Positions 44,031 through 54,166 are shown, counted from the first letter of the stretch. The stretch is DNA of 64,000 bases from Bacteroidota bacterium (GCA_011050615.1 DRFJ01000015.1:1-64000), one strand, 5' to 3'. The notes: generated by a model from the letters alone, not told the origin. A program made the numbers and translations.

Positions 44031-44830
44031 GCAGGAAAATTTTCCCTTACAAGATTTACTATCAGTTCCGGCTTCTCTGTATGCATCCAGTGGCTTGCGT
44101 CAGCTACCTCAATGATTTCAGCAGCCGGGAACAGGCTTCTGATGGGTTCATAATCACTCTCATTGATATAATCTGAATTCATTGCTCTGAGAAAATACAC
44201 CGGGAAACCGCTTATGGCTTCAGTTCTGCCCTGTCCGGGGACATCCATACCATCAAATATATTGTCGAGGTTTTCATAAAGATTCCGGGGGTTCAGCTTC
44301 CACTCAAACTGTCCTTTACTGTTCCTCTCCAGGTTCTTCAGTAAAAGATTCCTTATCCTCACCGATGAGCTTATATCATTGAATATTCTGCCGGCTTCTT
44401 CGCGGTTCTTGAGAACTGAAGTATCCGTTTCTGTCATCCTTTCCAGTATCTGCCTGTGCAGGCTTTCAGATATGACCTGGTCCATATCTGTTTTAAAAGG
44501 TGTAATGTCTATCACAACCAGCCCTGACAGCATCCCGGGCCACTGGCTTGCAAAGAATGAAGCTGTTTTACCTCCCATGCTGTGCCCCACCAGAACAAAA
44601 TTATCTATGCCGAGGCTCTTAAGCAGCTCAAAGAGGTCTTCACTCATTGCAGGGTAGGTATGCAATTTATTATGAGGTGATTTTCCATGATTCCTCTGGT
44701 CGGGCAATATAAGCCTGTAGGTATCCGAAAGTTCATTTGCTATTGAGACCCAGTTATCGGATGAGCCATATAAACCATGGAGGATAACAATGGGAAAGCC
44801 CTCACCGTATTCCCGGTAGAATAGCTTCAT
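44027..44830 (-). CDS. Alpha/beta hydrolase (YbfF-like esterase)
   Basis: The 267-residue hydrolase shows GLYGSSDNW (oxyanion region), the nucleophile elbow VGHSMGGKTASF, and a C-terminal His in VADASHWMHTEKPE, the usual Ser-Asp-His triad. Sequence and length fit acyl-CoA esterase YbfF-type enzymes. It lies 15 bases downstream of pdxJ on the same strand and converges with the exonuclease gene. Confidence 0.88.
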   Translation of the reverse strand: MKLFYREYGEGFPIVILHGLYGSSDNWVSIANELSDTYRLILPDQRNHGKSPHNKLHTYPAMSEDLFELLKSLGIDNFVLVGHSMGGKTASFFASQWPGMLSGLVVIDITPFKTDMDQVISESLHRQILERMTETDTSVLKNREEAGRIFNDISSSVRIRNLLLKNLERNSKGQFEWKLNPRNLYENLDNIFDGMDVPGQGRTEAISGFPVYFLRAMNSDYINESDYEPIRSLFPAAEIIEVADASHWMHTEKPELIVNLVRENFPA

Positions 44831-44845
44831 GGGCCGTAATCTTAA

Positions 44846-45565
44846 TTATTGTTTTACGAGCAATCTCTTGTACATACCAATGGTATTCTGAAGTCCGTAA
44901 TAGAGTGCATCGGATATGAGGGCATGACCAATTGACACTTCCTTGATCCATGGTATATTTTCTGAGAAATATTTAAGGTTATCAAGATTCAGGTCATGCC
45001 CGGCATTGATGTCCAGCCCAAGCTCCCTGGCTGCTTCAGAAGCCCTGATAAAAGGGCTGATTGCTTTTTCAGGGTCAGCAGGGTAAGCTGCAGCATATGG
45101 CTCGGTATAGAGTTCAACCCTGTCGCAGCCTGTCTTTACGGCTGCTTCTATCATGGGGATACGGGTATCAATAAATATTGAAGTACGTATACCCTTATCC
45201 TTGAATATCCTTATCACCTTTTTGAGAAAGTCTGCATGTTCCACAGTATCCCATCCTGCATTTGATGTCAGGGCATCGGGAGGATCGGGGACAAGGGTGA
45301 CCTGGTGGGGCTTAACCTCGCAAACCAGGCTGATAAACTTATCTGAAGGATATCCCTCTATATTAAACTCGGTTCTTATGCCAGGCCTTATGGTTCTGAC
45401 ATCCCTGTAGCTTATGTGCCTTTCATCAGGCCTGGGATGAACCGTTATTCCATCAGCACCGTAGCGTTCACATTCAATTGCTGCCTTATGAACATCAGGG
45501 ATATTGCCACCCCGGGCATTTCTCAGGGTGGCTATTTTGTTAATATTTACACTTAATCTTGTCAT
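44846..45565 (-). CDS. pdxJ: Pyridoxine 5'-phosphate synthase
   Basis: Condenses 3-amino-2-oxopropyl phosphate and deoxyxylulose-5-phosphate in vitamin B6 synthesis. The 239-residue TIM barrel begins [20 protein letters not shown] and has [15 protein letters not shown] (catalytic His), [18 protein letters not shown] and [10 protein letters not shown]. It is divergent from the CBS gene that starts the nadK-murI run, a conserved Bacteroidota arrangement. Confidence 0.96.
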   Translation of the reverse strand: MTRLSVNINKIATLRNARGGNIPDVHKAAIECERYGADGITVHPRPDERHISYRDVRTIRPGIRTEFNIEGYPSDKFISLVCEVKPHQVTLVPDPPDALTSNAGWDTVEHADFLKKVIRIFKDKGIRTSIFIDTRIPMIEAAVKTGCDRVELYTEPYAAAYPADPEKAISPFIRASEAARELGLDINAGHDLNLDNLKYFSENIPWIKEVSIGHALISDALYYGLQNTIGMYKRLLVKQ

Positions 45566-45633
45566 ACCTTAATTCTTCTTATGCAAATTTTCATATAAGA
45601 TATGAATTAAACAACAATAAGTATTTTTTTCCG

Positions 45634-45641
45634 TACTTTTG
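45634..45641 (+). promoter_or_regulatory. -7 element TACTTTTG for the CBS-nadK operon
   Basis: TACTTTTG matches TAnnTTTG and lies 34 bases before the GTG start of the CBS gene, in the divergent gap with pdxJ. No clear -33 TTG. Confidence 0.5.
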
Positions 45642-45675
45642 ATATGTAATATAGTATAAAGAATTATTAACGGCA

Positions 45676-46341
45676 GTGCTGGCAAAAGAACTAATATCAG
45701 AAGTGGTATCTGAACTGAGGATGTCTGATACCGGGCAGAAGGCTCTCAACTGGATGGAAGTCTTCCGTATTTCACATCTGCCCATCGTTAATAATCTTGA
45801 CTTCCTCGGACTCATTTCTGATACTGATATTTACGACCTGAATGATGCTGAACAACCCATTGGCAATCATAAGCTTTCTTTAATAAAACCCTTCGTGAGG
45901 CTTGATCAGCACATCTTTGATGTTATAAGCCTTGCTGCAAGGCTGAAGCTCTCCCTGGTGCCCGTGCTGGATAATCACGATCATTACAAGGGCGTAATAC
46001 TGGTCGGCGACCTGATTGAGCAGCTGGCTAATATGTCGTCACTGAAAGAACCGGGCGGGCTCATAGTACTTGATATACTGCAGAATGATTATTCACTCTC
46101 CCAGATAGCACAGATAGTTGAAAGCAATGATGCAATAATTCTGAATCTTTATATTTCATCACCACCCGATTCAACGAGGATGGAGGTGACACTCAAGCTG
46201 AATACCAATAACCTGATGCCAGTGATCAGGACATTTGAGCGTTTTGAATATGAAGTGATGGCATGGCATGGTGATGTAGATGATATGGATAATTTCTATT
46301 CCGACCGTTTCGAATCCTTCATGCGTTACCTGGATATTTAA
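45676..46341 (+). CDS. CBS-domain protein upstream of nadK
   Basis: The 221-residue protein has two CBS repeats (about 1-60: MEVFRISHLPIVNNLDFLGLISDTDIY; and about 68-125: AARLKLSLVPVLDNHDHYKGVILVGDLI) and a C-terminal ACT-like region (about 130-215). CBS pairs bind adenylate-type ligands, so it may sense nucleotides; its conserved place before nadK in Bacteroidota is suggestive but its function is not established. The start is GTG at 45676, the only start near the beginning of the domain. Confidence 0.85.
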   Translation: MLAKELISEVVSELRMSDTGQKALNWMEVFRISHLPIVNNLDFLGLISDTDIYDLNDAEQPIGNHKLSLIKPFVRLDQHIFDVISLAARLKLSLVPVLDNHDHYKGVILVGDLIEQLANMSSLKEPGGLIVLDILQNDYSLSQIAQIVESNDAIILNLYISSPPDSTRMEVTLKLNTNNLMPVIRTFERFEYEVMAWHGDVDDMDNFYSDRFESFMRYLDI

Positions 46342-46353
46342 ATTAAATCATTA

Positions 46354-47217
46354 ATGCTTAAAGAAATTGCAATTTTCGGATCCGACAATGGTATTACCAC
46401 GGCTGATTGTCTGAATAATATAATGCCTGTTCTTGAACCTCACGGGATGAATATATTATTACATGAAAACCTCGCCAAAACATTTAACAAGGGATCATAC
46501 AGGACATTTAAAAACATTTACAATGAGAATATTAAACCGGATCTCATACTCAGTGTGGGAGGCGATGGCACTTTTCTTGAGACAGTCCTGCAGGTCAGGG
46601 ATTCAGGTATACCGATAGCGGGTGTAAATGCCGGCAGGATGGGTTTTCTTGCAAATATTCACGATGATATAGCCGGTTCGCTTGAAAAGATTATAAGACG
46701 TGAATATACCCTTATCGACCGGCATCTTATTGAACTCGTCGAACCCTTTGGTGTTATGGGATCATCAAATGTGGCACTCAATGACATAACAATACAGAAG
46801 GCCGATCTTAATATGATAAGGGTGAAGGTATTCGTGGATGATCTTTACCTGAATACTTATTGGTCAGACGGTTTGATTATTTCAACGGCCACGGGATCAA
46901 CTGCATACAATATGAGCACGGGCGGACCGATACTGTCTCCTGCTGACAAAAGCATAATTATCTCCCCTCTGTCACCTCATACCCTGAGTGTCAGGCCTAT
47001 AGTCCTTCCCGGCAACAGCTGCCTGCGCATGGAGGTCGAGGGCAGAAGTCCTGAATACCTTGTGACATGCGACTTCAGGTCGGTACGCCTTCCTTTCTTC
47101 AGGGAACTCGTCATATCACAGGCAGGATACACCATAAAGACTATTAACGTGGAAGGCCAGGATTTTTTCAGTACCCTGAGAAATAAGCTCATGTGGGGAG
47201 CTGACCGCCGTAACTGA
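46354..47217 (+). CDS. nadK: NAD kinase
   Basis: Makes NADP from NAD and ATP. The 287-residue protein shows LSVGGDGTFLETV (GGDGT), INAGRMGFLA-like VNAGRMGFLANI, LNDITIQK, and SDGLIISTATGSTAYNMSTGGPIL, all family signatures. It starts 12 bases after the CBS gene. Confidence 0.96.
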   Translation: MLKEIAIFGSDNGITTADCLNNIMPVLEPHGMNILLHENLAKTFNKGSYRTFKNIYNENIKPDLILSVGGDGTFLETVLQVRDSGIPIAGVNAGRMGFLANIHDDIAGSLEKIIRREYTLIDRHLIELVEPFGVMGSSNVALNDITIQKADLNMIRVKVFVDDLYLNTYWSDGLIISTATGSTAYNMSTGGPILSPADKSIIISPLSPHTLSVRPIVLPGNSCLRMEVEGRSPEYLVTCDFRSVRLPFFRELVISQAGYTIKTINVEGQDFFSTLRNKLMWGADRRN

Positions 47218-47262
47218 TCTTCTTTTTGAATAATTCCTTTAGGATAGTTATTAATGGATTAT

Positions 47263-47270
47263 TATATTTG
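47263..47270 (+). promoter_or_regulatory. -7 element TATATTTG before the outer-membrane protein genes
   Basis: Exact TAnnTTTG match, 27 bases before the ATG at 47298 and after the nadK stop. It suggests the envelope genes downstream can be transcribed apart from nadK. Confidence 0.5.
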
Positions 47271-47297
47271 TAACAGTAATAACTTATACACATTATT

Positions 47298-48044
47298 ATG
47301 AAACGGGTTTTCCTGCTACTGTTTTTATTCATTTTTATGTATCCTGTTGCAAAGGGGCAGTTATGGAAACTTCGGCGTTATGAGATTTATGGTGGGTTTG
47401 GTACTGCCCAGGTATTTGGAGATATCGGAGGATACAGCATCGGGGAGAATGCCCTGGGCTTGAAAGACCTCCTGATTAAGCAAACACGGTTTAATATGAA
47501 AGCAGGGATGAGATACAGGGCTAAAGAAAAGTTCGCACTTGCATTTGACCTGAACTACGGATTGATGCATACTTCGGATGTTAAGGGAAGCAATGAAAGC
47601 AGGGCTTATGAATCATCAATATCACTCTTCGAACCACTGGTAAAAGCTGAATATTATTTCCTTAAAAATAATGCTGAAAGCAGTTACCGGTTTATTAAGG
47701 GGGAAAAGAAATTCAACTCTGTGCTGGCACGGCTCGACGGGTATGTTTATACTGGCCTGGGACCAGCTATCTACAAGGCCAAACCAAATGAAGCACTGGA
47801 GGAAAGAGATATTAAAAACTCAGGTGTGGCACTTGCAATTCCCATTGGCCTGGGACTTAACTATCTGTTTAACCCGAATTCATTGATTGGATTCGACTTT
47901 GGATTAAGATATACAACTTCTGACTATATTGACGGCTATACCTCGCAATTTTCAAGCCGTAATGACGTTTATTACTTTATGACTTTCGTTTATACTCATA
48001 AACTGAAAACATCGGAAAAAGGATTACCGTCTTTTAGGAAGTAA
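47298..48044 (+). CDS. Outer-membrane beta-barrel protein, DUF6089/PorG-like paralogue
   Basis: The 248-residue protein has a signal peptide (about 1-20, VAKGQ) and alternating beta strands ending in an aromatic residue, consistent with an outer-membrane barrel. YEIYGGFGTAQVFGDIGGY resembles the start of the following PorG-like protein, so it is probably a diverged tandem copy. GLGLNYLFNPNSLIGFDFGLRY and VYYFMTFVYTHKL are typical barrel strands. Its role in type IX secretion is inferred from position. Confidence 0.78.
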   Translation: MKRVFLLLFLFIFMYPVAKGQLWKLRRYEIYGGFGTAQVFGDIGGYSIGENALGLKDLLIKQTRFNMKAGMRYRAKEKFALAFDLNYGLMHTSDVKGSNESRAYESSISLFEPLVKAEYYFLKNNAESSYRFIKGEKKFNSVLARLDGYVYTGLGPAIYKAKPNEALEERDIKNSGVALAIPIGLGLNYLFNPNSLIGFDFGLRYTTSDYIDGYTSQFSSRNDVYYFMTFVYTHKLKTSEKGLPSFRK

Positions 48045-48075
48045 ATAGAGTGATAAATACGGAATAGTGTTATTA

Positions 48076-48768
48076 ATGAAGAGGTACTTTTGGCTTGTTT
48101 TTCTGTCTGCCCTTGTTATACCTCTGAACGCTCAGAAAAATTCAGACTATGGCGTTTTCGGAGGAGTTTCATATTATATGGGGGATATTAACCCTGAAAC
48201 ATTCTTTTACGGGTTATCACCCGCACTTGGATTAGTCTACAGGTATAATTTTCATCCCAGGCATGCCCTGAGAACCAATATCTTCTACGGGAGAATACGG
48301 GCAAATGACCTCGATTTCAATAACGATTTCCAGCAGACCAGGGCCGAGTCATTCCGTTCTTCCTTGCTTGAATGGGCCGTGCAGTTCGAATTTAATTTCC
48401 TGCCTTATACAACAACAGGTAAGTGGTGGGATTATTCGCCTTATTTTGCAGTTGGAGCAGGGGTCTGCCTTCTGAGCAGGGAGGGCCTGGTTATTACTCC
48501 CGTTATACCTGTTTCTGTAGGTGTCAAAGTAAATATCTATAAAAATTTGGGATTAGAGCTCGAATATGGCGCTCGTAAAACATTTTATGATAACTTTGAC
48601 GGCTTAACCGATAATATCGACCCTGATCATTATACCTGGACTCATAACAATGACTGGTATATGTTCACAGGAGTGACATTTACATGGAAAATGTTCCATA
48701 ATATGCTCAGCTGCCCGGCGTATAATGAATATTGGGATGATAAAAACAAAAAAAGGAAAAGAAGGTAA
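48076..48768 (+). CDS. porG: Type IX secretion protein PorG (DUF6089 family)
   Basis: The 230-residue protein has a signal peptide ([20 protein letters not shown]) and a DUF6089 barrel: [39 protein letters not shown], and the C-terminal [13 protein letters not shown], a conserved ending. PorG is an outer-membrane part of the T9SS in Porphyromonas gingivalis. I start at the ATG at 48076, where the signal peptide begins, rather than at an in-frame GTG nine bases upstream. It shares one base with uppS. Confidence 0.88.
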   Translation: MKRYFWLVFLSALVIPLNAQKNSDYGVFGGVSYYMGDINPETFFYGLSPALGLVYRYNFHPRHALRTNIFYGRIRANDLDFNNDFQQTRAESFRSSLLEWAVQFEFNFLPYTTTGKWWDYSPYFAVGAGVCLLSREGLVITPVIPVSVGVKVNIYKNLGLELEYGARKTFYDNFDGLTDNIDPDHYTWTHNNDWYMFTGVTFTWKMFHNMLSCPAYNEYWDDKNKKRKRR

Positions 48769-49520
48769 TGTCTCTGAAAAACCGCATAGTTCTCAATTGC
48801 CTGCCCAGGCATGTTGCAATAATAATGGATGGTAATGGACGATGGGCATTGCAGAAAGGTAAAGACCGTAACTATGGACACAGGAAAGGTGTGGATACCG
48901 TAAGAGAGATTATCGAAACTTCAGCTGAACTGGGAATTCAGTACCTTACCTTATACGCTTTTTCCACTGAAAACTGGAACAGACCCTGGGAGGAAGTGGA
49001 AGCACTGATGGAACTGATGGTGCATTCATTGAATAATGAAACAAAAAAGCTAGTAAATAATAATATCGTCCTGAAAGTAATTGGTGATATCGACAGGCTG
49101 TCAGCAGGAGTAAGGGAAAGCCTGGATTATACCCTTGAACAAACATCAAAGTGCAATGGTATGACACTCATTGTTGCACTCAGTTACAGCTCTCGCTGGG
49201 AGATGGTAAAGGCTGTAAGGGATATAGCATATAAAATAAAAGAAGGGAAAATAGACCCCGCTAACATTGATGATAAAATATTTGAAAATTACCTTACCAC
49301 AAGGAATATACCCGATCCCGAATTACTGATAAGAACAAGCGGCGAAATACGTATAAGCAATTTTCTTTTGTGGCAGTTAGCATACAGCGAGTTGTACTTT
49401 ACTGAAACACTTTGGCCTGATTTTGGTAAAGAAGATTTATATAAGGCCTTGATTGAATATCAGAAAAGAGAAAGAAGATTTGGAAAAACTAGCGAACAGT
49501 TGCATGAAAACGGAAACTGA
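48768..49520 (+). CDS. uppS: Isoprenyl (undecaprenyl) diphosphate synthase
   Basis: Cis-prenyltransferase of 250 residues that makes the C55 carrier lipid for peptidoglycan and surface polysaccharides. It shows [13 protein letters not shown] (catalytic Asp), [13 protein letters not shown], and [23 protein letters not shown] (substrate Arg/Ser). The start codon overlaps the porG stop by one base; bamA starts one base after its stop. Confidence 0.96.
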   Translation: MSLKNRIVLNCLPRHVAIIMDGNGRWALQKGKDRNYGHRKGVDTVREIIETSAELGIQYLTLYAFSTENWNRPWEEVEALMELMVHSLNNETKKLVNNNIVLKVIGDIDRLSAGVRESLDYTLEQTSKCNGMTLIVALSYSSRWEMVKAVRDIAYKIKEGKIDPANIDDKIFENYLTTRNIPDPELLIRTSGEIRISNFLLWQLAYSELYFTETLWPDFGKEDLYKALIEYQKRERRFGKTSEQLHENGN

Positions 49521-49521
49521 T

Positions 49522-52014
49522 ATGTTGAGAAAATTATTGATATACTTTGCAATAAGTATAGTGTTTATATTCCCCCTGGATCTGCTGGCCCAGGAAAGTA
49601 CCAGGATAATGGATTATATGGACCCGGGAGAATATGTGGTGGGTGATATAACAGTTTCAGGTGTTAAATATCTGGATACAAATGCTATCGTGGGCCTTTC
49701 GGGAATAAGGAAATATTCAAGGATACTTGTGCCGGGCGACCTTATAACAAAGGCTGTCCAGAAACTCTGGAGCCAGGGACTCTTCTCAGATGTTAAAATA
49801 ACTGCTACAGAAATACGGTCAGATACAATATTCCTCAACATCTACCTGGGTGAAAGAGCACGTATCTCTTCCGTTGAATACTTTGGGATAAAGCAGAATG
49901 AAGTACAGGATATAACTGATAAAGTTAACCTTATGGCCGGAAGCCAGGTTACCGACCATGTATTGTCCAGTACCGTATCCATAATCAAGGACCACTTTAT
50001 TGAAAAGGGCTTTCTTAATACCGATGTGAGAATTATTCAGAAAGATGATCCTGAAACCCCAAACAGCATAAAGCTTAATGTTCATATTGATAAAAACGAC
50101 AGGGTCAAGATAGACGATATTGTCTTTGAGGGGAATAAGGCCTTCCCTGATAAGAGGCTCAGGAGGGTGATGAAAAATACAAAAAAGCAAAACCTTAATA
50201 TTTTCAAAGCTTCAAAATATATTGAAGACCAGTACGAGGAGGATAAAGAAAGCCTTGTTACTTTCTATAATGAAAACGGCTACCGCGATTTCAGGATATT
50301 GAATGACACAGTCATTGATATCTCCGATGACCGGGTGGTAATGGCTATAATGGTTGATGAGGGCAAACAGTATTACTTTGGTGATATTGAATGGGTCGGT
50401 AACAGCATCTATCCCAAAGGCCTTCTTTCACAGGTTCTCAATATTAATGAAGGAGATATCTATAACCAGACCCTCCTTAACGAAAGGCTTAACTATGATG
50501 AGGATGCCGTATCATCTCTTTACCTGAACAACGGTTATCTTTTCTCCAACCTTATGCCCGTTGAAACAGATATAGCGAATGATTCGATAGACCTCGAAAT
50601 AAGAATACATGAAGGTGAGCAGGCCACGCTTAACAGGGTTATCGTAAAGGGTAATACACGCACCAATGAACATGTTGTCAGGCGCGAGCTCTATACACGG
50701 CCCGGTGATCTGTTCAGTAAAGATGCCATTATAAGATCGGCAAGGCAGGTGGCAGTGCTGGGTCATTTCGACCCTGAAAAGATTAATCCGCAACCACTTA
50801 TGAATCCGGCCGAAGGAACGGTTGACCTGGAATATCCGCTTGAGGAAACAGCCAATGACCAGTTCGAAATATCTGGCGGCTGGGGCGCAGGGATGCTGGT
50901 AGGAACAGTGGGGGTGAGGTTCAATAATTTTGCGATGAAGAATTTCTTCAAGCCGTCAGAATGGAAGCCGTATCCTAGCGGTGACGGCCAGTCGCTCAGT
51001 ATCAGGGCACAATCGAACGGCAGAATATACCAGTCGTATAATGTTTCATTTATGGAACCCTGGCTTGGCGGGAAGAAACCCAACTCATTCACAGTATCGG
51101 CTTACAGGTCAGTAATGACCAATGGTGATAAAAGGGGAGTTGAAAGCAGGCAGTCAATGATCATCGACGGTGTGTCAACAGGCCTCGGGAAAAGACTGGC
51201 GTGGCCCGATGATTTTTTCAGTCTTTATGCTGAACTGGGCTACCAGAGATATAATCTTGATAATTATGATTATTATAACTTCCTGTTCAGGAACGGTGAG
51301 GCCAACCTGATGTCACTGACAACAAGACTTACGCGCTTCTCAACCGCACCCAGCCTTATATACCCGCGTCGCGGATCATCTTTCAGCCTGTCATTACAGC
51401 TTACACCACCTTATTCTCTGTTAAACGGTAAAGATTATTCCGATGCTACCGACCAGGAGAAATACAGGTGGATAGAATTCCATAAATGGGTGTTCAAGGG
51501 AGATTATTACTATGAGCTTTTTGATAAGTTCGTTATGAACACCAGGGTATCATTTGGGTACCTTGGTAGTTATAACAAGGATATCGGACCCTCACCCTTC
51601 GAAAATTTCTACCTCGGTGGAGATGGAATGACCGGTTATAGCTTTTATGGAAGGGATGTGATAGCTCTCAGGGGCTATGAAAACGGAAGCCTTACACCAA
51701 CAATGATTAAGGATAATAAAAGAGTATATGTGGGTAACGTATATTCAAAACTTACTTTTGAATTCAGGTATCCCCTCACACTCAATCCCCAGGCTACTAT
51801 CTACCTGCTTACCTTTCTTGAAGCAGGTAAATCCTGGTACGAACTTAAAGAATTTAACCCGTTCAAAATGCACAGATCGGCCGGGGTAGGCTTACGGGCT
51901 AACCTGCCAATGTTCGGCCTTCTTGGCATTGACTGGGCCTACGGTTTTGACCCGATACCCGGACAGGATGTACATGGGTCACAGTTCCATTTTGTGATGG
52001 GACAACAATTTTAA
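49522..52014 (+). CDS. bamA: Outer-membrane protein assembly factor BamA (Omp85)
   Basis: The 830-residue protein inserts barrel proteins into the outer membrane. It has a signal peptide (MLRKLLIYFAISIVFIFPLDLLAQ), five POTRA repeats (about 40-430; for example VGDITVSGVKYL, DIVFEGNKAFPDKRLRRVM, IVKGNTRTNEHVVRRELYTRPGD) and a C-terminal 16-strand barrel (about 440-830) with a (V/I)RGY-type loop in DVIALRGYE. The frame is open upstream into uppS, but the ATG at 49522 begins the signal peptide. It is followed by two chaperone genes for its substrates. Confidence 0.96.
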   Translation: MLRKLLIYFAISIVFIFPLDLLAQESTRIMDYMDPGEYVVGDITVSGVKYLDTNAIVGLSGIRKYSRILVPGDLITKAVQKLWSQGLFSDVKITATEIRSDTIFLNIYLGERARISSVEYFGIKQNEVQDITDKVNLMAGSQVTDHVLSSTVSIIKDHFIEKGFLNTDVRIIQKDDPETPNSIKLNVHIDKNDRVKIDDIVFEGNKAFPDKRLRRVMKNTKKQNLNIFKASKYIEDQYEEDKESLVTFYNENGYRDFRILNDTVIDISDDRVVMAIMVDEGKQYYFGDIEWVGNSIYPKGLLSQVLNINEGDIYNQTLLNERLNYDEDAVSSLYLNNGYLFSNLMPVETDIANDSIDLEIRIHEGEQATLNRVIVKGNTRTNEHVVRRELYTRPGDLFSKDAIIRSARQVAVLGHFDPEKINPQPLMNPAEGTVDLEYPLEETANDQFEISGGWGAGMLVGTVGVRFNNFAMKNFFKPSEWKPYPSGDGQSLSIRAQSNGRIYQSYNVSFMEPWLGGKKPNSFTVSAYRSVMTNGDKRGVESRQSMIIDGVSTGLGKRLAWPDDFFSLYAELGYQRYNLDNYDYYNFLFRNGEANLMSLTTRLTRFSTAPSLIYPRRGSSFSLSLQLTPPYSLLNGKDYSDATDQEKYRWIEFHKWVFKGDYYYELFDKFVMNTRVSFGYLGSYNKDIGPSPFENFYLGGDGMTGYSFYGRDVIALRGYENGSLTPTMIKDNKRVYVGNVYSKLTFEFRYPLTLNPQATIYLLTFLEAGKSWYELKEFNPFKMHRSAGVGLRANLPMFGLLGIDWAYGFDPIPGQDVHGSQFHFVMGQQF

Positions 52015-52033
52015 AAATTTAAAATTATCAGTC

Positions 52034-52549
52034 ATGAAGAAAATAACATTACTTTTTACAACTTTAATATTTCTGGCAGCTACAGCCGTTGCCCAGAAAT
52101 ATGCATTTGTCGATACAGAATATATCCTTAATAATATACCATCCTATACGGCTGCACAGGAAAAACTGGATGAATTATCAAAAGGATGGGAGCAGGAAAT
52201 AAGCGATGCTTACAATATGGTGGAAGAGATGTATAAAAACTACCAGAATGAAGTGGTACTCCTTTCTCGCGAAGCTAAAATTAAACGTGAGGAGGAAATT
52301 ATTAAAAAAGAACAGGAAGCCAAGGAACTGCAGAATAAATACTTTGGCGTTGAAGGCGAACTCTATGCCAAACGGCAGGAACTTATCCAGCCCATACAGG
52401 ATGAAATATATAATGCCGTGAAAGAGATAGCAGCCAGCGGTAACTATGCAGTTATTTTTGATACTTCGGCCGGCATGAATATGCTTTATACAGATCCCAG
52501 ATATGATCTTAGTGATGAAGTACTTGAAAAATTAGGTTATAAAAATTAA
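52034..52549 (+). CDS. OmpH/Skp-family periplasmic chaperone (copy 1)
   Basis: The 171-residue protein has a signal peptide (about 1-20, VAQ), then KYAFVDTEYILNNIPSYTAAQEKLDELSKGWEQEI, a long Lys/Glu-rich coiled coil (about 55-115) and a C-terminal ANYAVIFDTSAG-like segment (ASGNYAVIFDTSAGMNMLY). This is the Skp fold, which holds unfolded outer-membrane proteins before BamA. It lies 20 bases after bamA; the second copy follows. Confidence 0.92.
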   Translation: MKKITLLFTTLIFLAATAVAQKYAFVDTEYILNNIPSYTAAQEKLDELSKGWEQEISDAYNMVEEMYKNYQNEVVLLSREAKIKREEEIIKKEQEAKELQNKYFGVEGELYAKRQELIQPIQDEIYNAVKEIAASGNYAVIFDTSAGMNMLYTDPRYDLSDEVLEKLGYKN

Positions 52550-52595
52550 TTAATTACTTTTGCAGGATTAAATAAAAAATACTAAAAAGAGAACG

Positions 52596-53114
52596 ATGAA
52601 AAGACTAATTGTATTACTGGCATTGGCCATGATTTTTTCGGTAAGCCAGAATGTGACGGCACAGGACTTCAAGTTCGGGCATATCGATTCTGATCAGCTG
52701 TTTTCAATAATGCCGGAGAGGGATACGATCATTGCTCAGATGCAGGAACTGCGGACCGAGTTGCAAAACACTCTTGAAATAATGCAGGTTGAATACAATA
52801 ATAAGTTCAACGATTATACAAATGAGGCTGATAAACTTTCCGACCTTGTTCGTCAGACCAAGGAAGAAGAGTTAGTGGGCCTGCAGCAGAGAATAACAAA
52901 TTTTCAGCAAAATGCCGACCAGCAGCTTCAGGATAAGCAAATGCAGCTTATGCAGCCTGTTATACAGAAATTTGAAAAAGCTATTAAAGATGTGGCAAAA
53001 GAAAATGGTTTTACCTATATCTTTGATATCTCAAGGGGTTCAATAATCTACTTTGATGAAACAAAGAGTGAAGATATTATGGAAAAGGTTAAGGTCAAAC
53101 TTGGCATACAGTAA
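52596..53114 (+). CDS. OmpH/Skp-family periplasmic chaperone (copy 2)
   Basis: The 172-residue paralogue of the preceding gene has a signal peptide (about 1-22, VTAQ), then KFGHIDSDQLFSIMPERDTI, a Gln/Glu-rich coiled coil, and ENGFTYIFDISRGSIIYFDE at the C-terminus. Two adjacent skp genes behind bamA are common in Bacteroidota. The transcript ends at a strong terminator (53137-53166). Confidence 0.92.
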   Translation: MKRLIVLLALAMIFSVSQNVTAQDFKFGHIDSDQLFSIMPERDTIIAQMQELRTELQNTLEIMQVEYNNKFNDYTNEADKLSDLVRQTKEEELVGLQQRITNFQQNADQQLQDKQMQLMQPVIQKFEKAIKDVAKENGFTYIFDISRGSIIYFDETKSEDIMEKVKVKLGIQ

Positions 53115-53136
53115 AAATTGTTTAATATAATACAGG

Positions 53137-53166
53137 TGACCATCCTTCAGGGATGGTCATTTTTTT
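53137..53166 (+). terminator. Intrinsic terminator of the bamA-skp operon
   Basis: A perfect 9-bp stem (53137-53145 with 53151-53159), five-base loop and a T tract (53160-53166). It sits directly before murI; an apparent murI start inside the hairpin is therefore not used. Confidence 0.85.
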
Positions 53167-53170
53167 CATT

Positions 53171-53986
53171 ATGGATACCCTCAGCAATAAACCTGTCGGC
53201 TTGTTCGACTCCGGAGTGGGCGGATTAACGGTAGCCCATGCCATCAAACAGATACTACCGGATGAGACACTGGTCTATTTTGGAGACACAGCACACCTGC
53301 CATATGGAGATAAGTCCGAAGGAGCCATTATTAGCTACAGCCGGAAAATAACCGGGTTTCTCCTGGACCATGGCGCTAAAGTTATACTTATAGCCTGTAA
53401 TTCAGCCTCAGCCTCAGCTTATTCAGTTTTGAAGAACGAATATGGAAATAAGGTGCTTTTGCTTGATGTAATAAGTCCCGTAATAGAATATATTACAACT
53501 AAAAACTATTCCAGAGTAGGTGTGATAGGGACAAAAAGAACCATAAGCAGTGGTACTTATGAAGCGGGCTTCAGTGACCGTTCCCCCGGAACCGAGATTG
53601 TATCCCTTGCCACACCCCTCCTTGTCCCTATGATCGAGGAAGGTTTTATCTTTGACGACATATCTAATGCAATAATTCGCACCTATCTCTCCGATAAAAA
53701 ACTTGAAGGCATACAGTCACTGGTACTGGGATGTACTCATTATCCCCTGATAAGAAACCAGATAAGCAAGTTCTATAACTTTGATGTCGAGGTTGTTGAT
53801 TCGGCCAGGGTAGTTGCTATGGAACTGCGTAATAAACTTGAGATGGAGGGTCTTCTTAATAAGGGCAAGAAGACAGATCCGGATAAATTCTTTGTTTCTG
53901 ACTATACACCATATTTTGAAAAAATAGCCAGGATGTTCTTTGAAGGTGGTGATGTTAACCTTACAGTTGCCGATATCTGGAATTGA
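53171..53986 (+). CDS. murI: Glutamate racemase
   Basis: Makes D-glutamate for peptidoglycan. The 271-residue protein shows GLFDSGVGGLTV, GDTAHLPYG, IACNSASASAY (first catalytic Cys) and VLGCTHYPL (second catalytic Cys). The start is the ATG at 53171, after the T tract of the preceding terminator; its promoter is probably within or just before that hairpin region. Confidence 0.96.
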   Translation: MDTLSNKPVGLFDSGVGGLTVAHAIKQILPDETLVYFGDTAHLPYGDKSEGAIISYSRKITGFLLDHGAKVILIACNSASASAYSVLKNEYGNKVLLLDVISPVIEYITTKNYSRVGVIGTKRTISSGTYEAGFSDRSPGTEIVSLATPLLVPMIEEGFIFDDISNAIIRTYLSDKKLEGIQSLVLGCTHYPLIRNQISKFYNFDVEVVDSARVVAMELRNKLEMEGLLNKGKKTDPDKFFVSDYTPYFEKIARMFFEGGDVNLTVADIWN

Positions 53987-54092
53987 GATCCATCCATTTT
54001 CTCCGCACTACGGTTGTAAAACATTGAAAAACATGACTAAAATCATGTTTAAAAAAAAGACGATTTATTGAATATTCACATTTTTATTTAGT

Positions 54093-54100
54093 TAATTTTG
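54093..54100 (+). promoter_or_regulatory. -7 element TAATTTTG for korAB
   Basis: TAATTTTG matches TAnnTTTG. A TTG at 54068-54070 lies 22 bases upstream, slightly too far for the consensus. Transcription from here would give a leader of about 150 bases before korA. Confidence 0.55.
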
Positions 54101-54166
54101 CAGTAAGAGCAAAGCAATTTTAACAGGTATCGAAACTAAGAGGAAAGGCATACTTAAAACTCCCTG

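Noticed and set aside
53153-53170. Upstream murI start
   Set aside because: It lies inside the stem and T tract of the bamA-skp terminator; the ATG at 53171 gives the normal MurI N-terminus.
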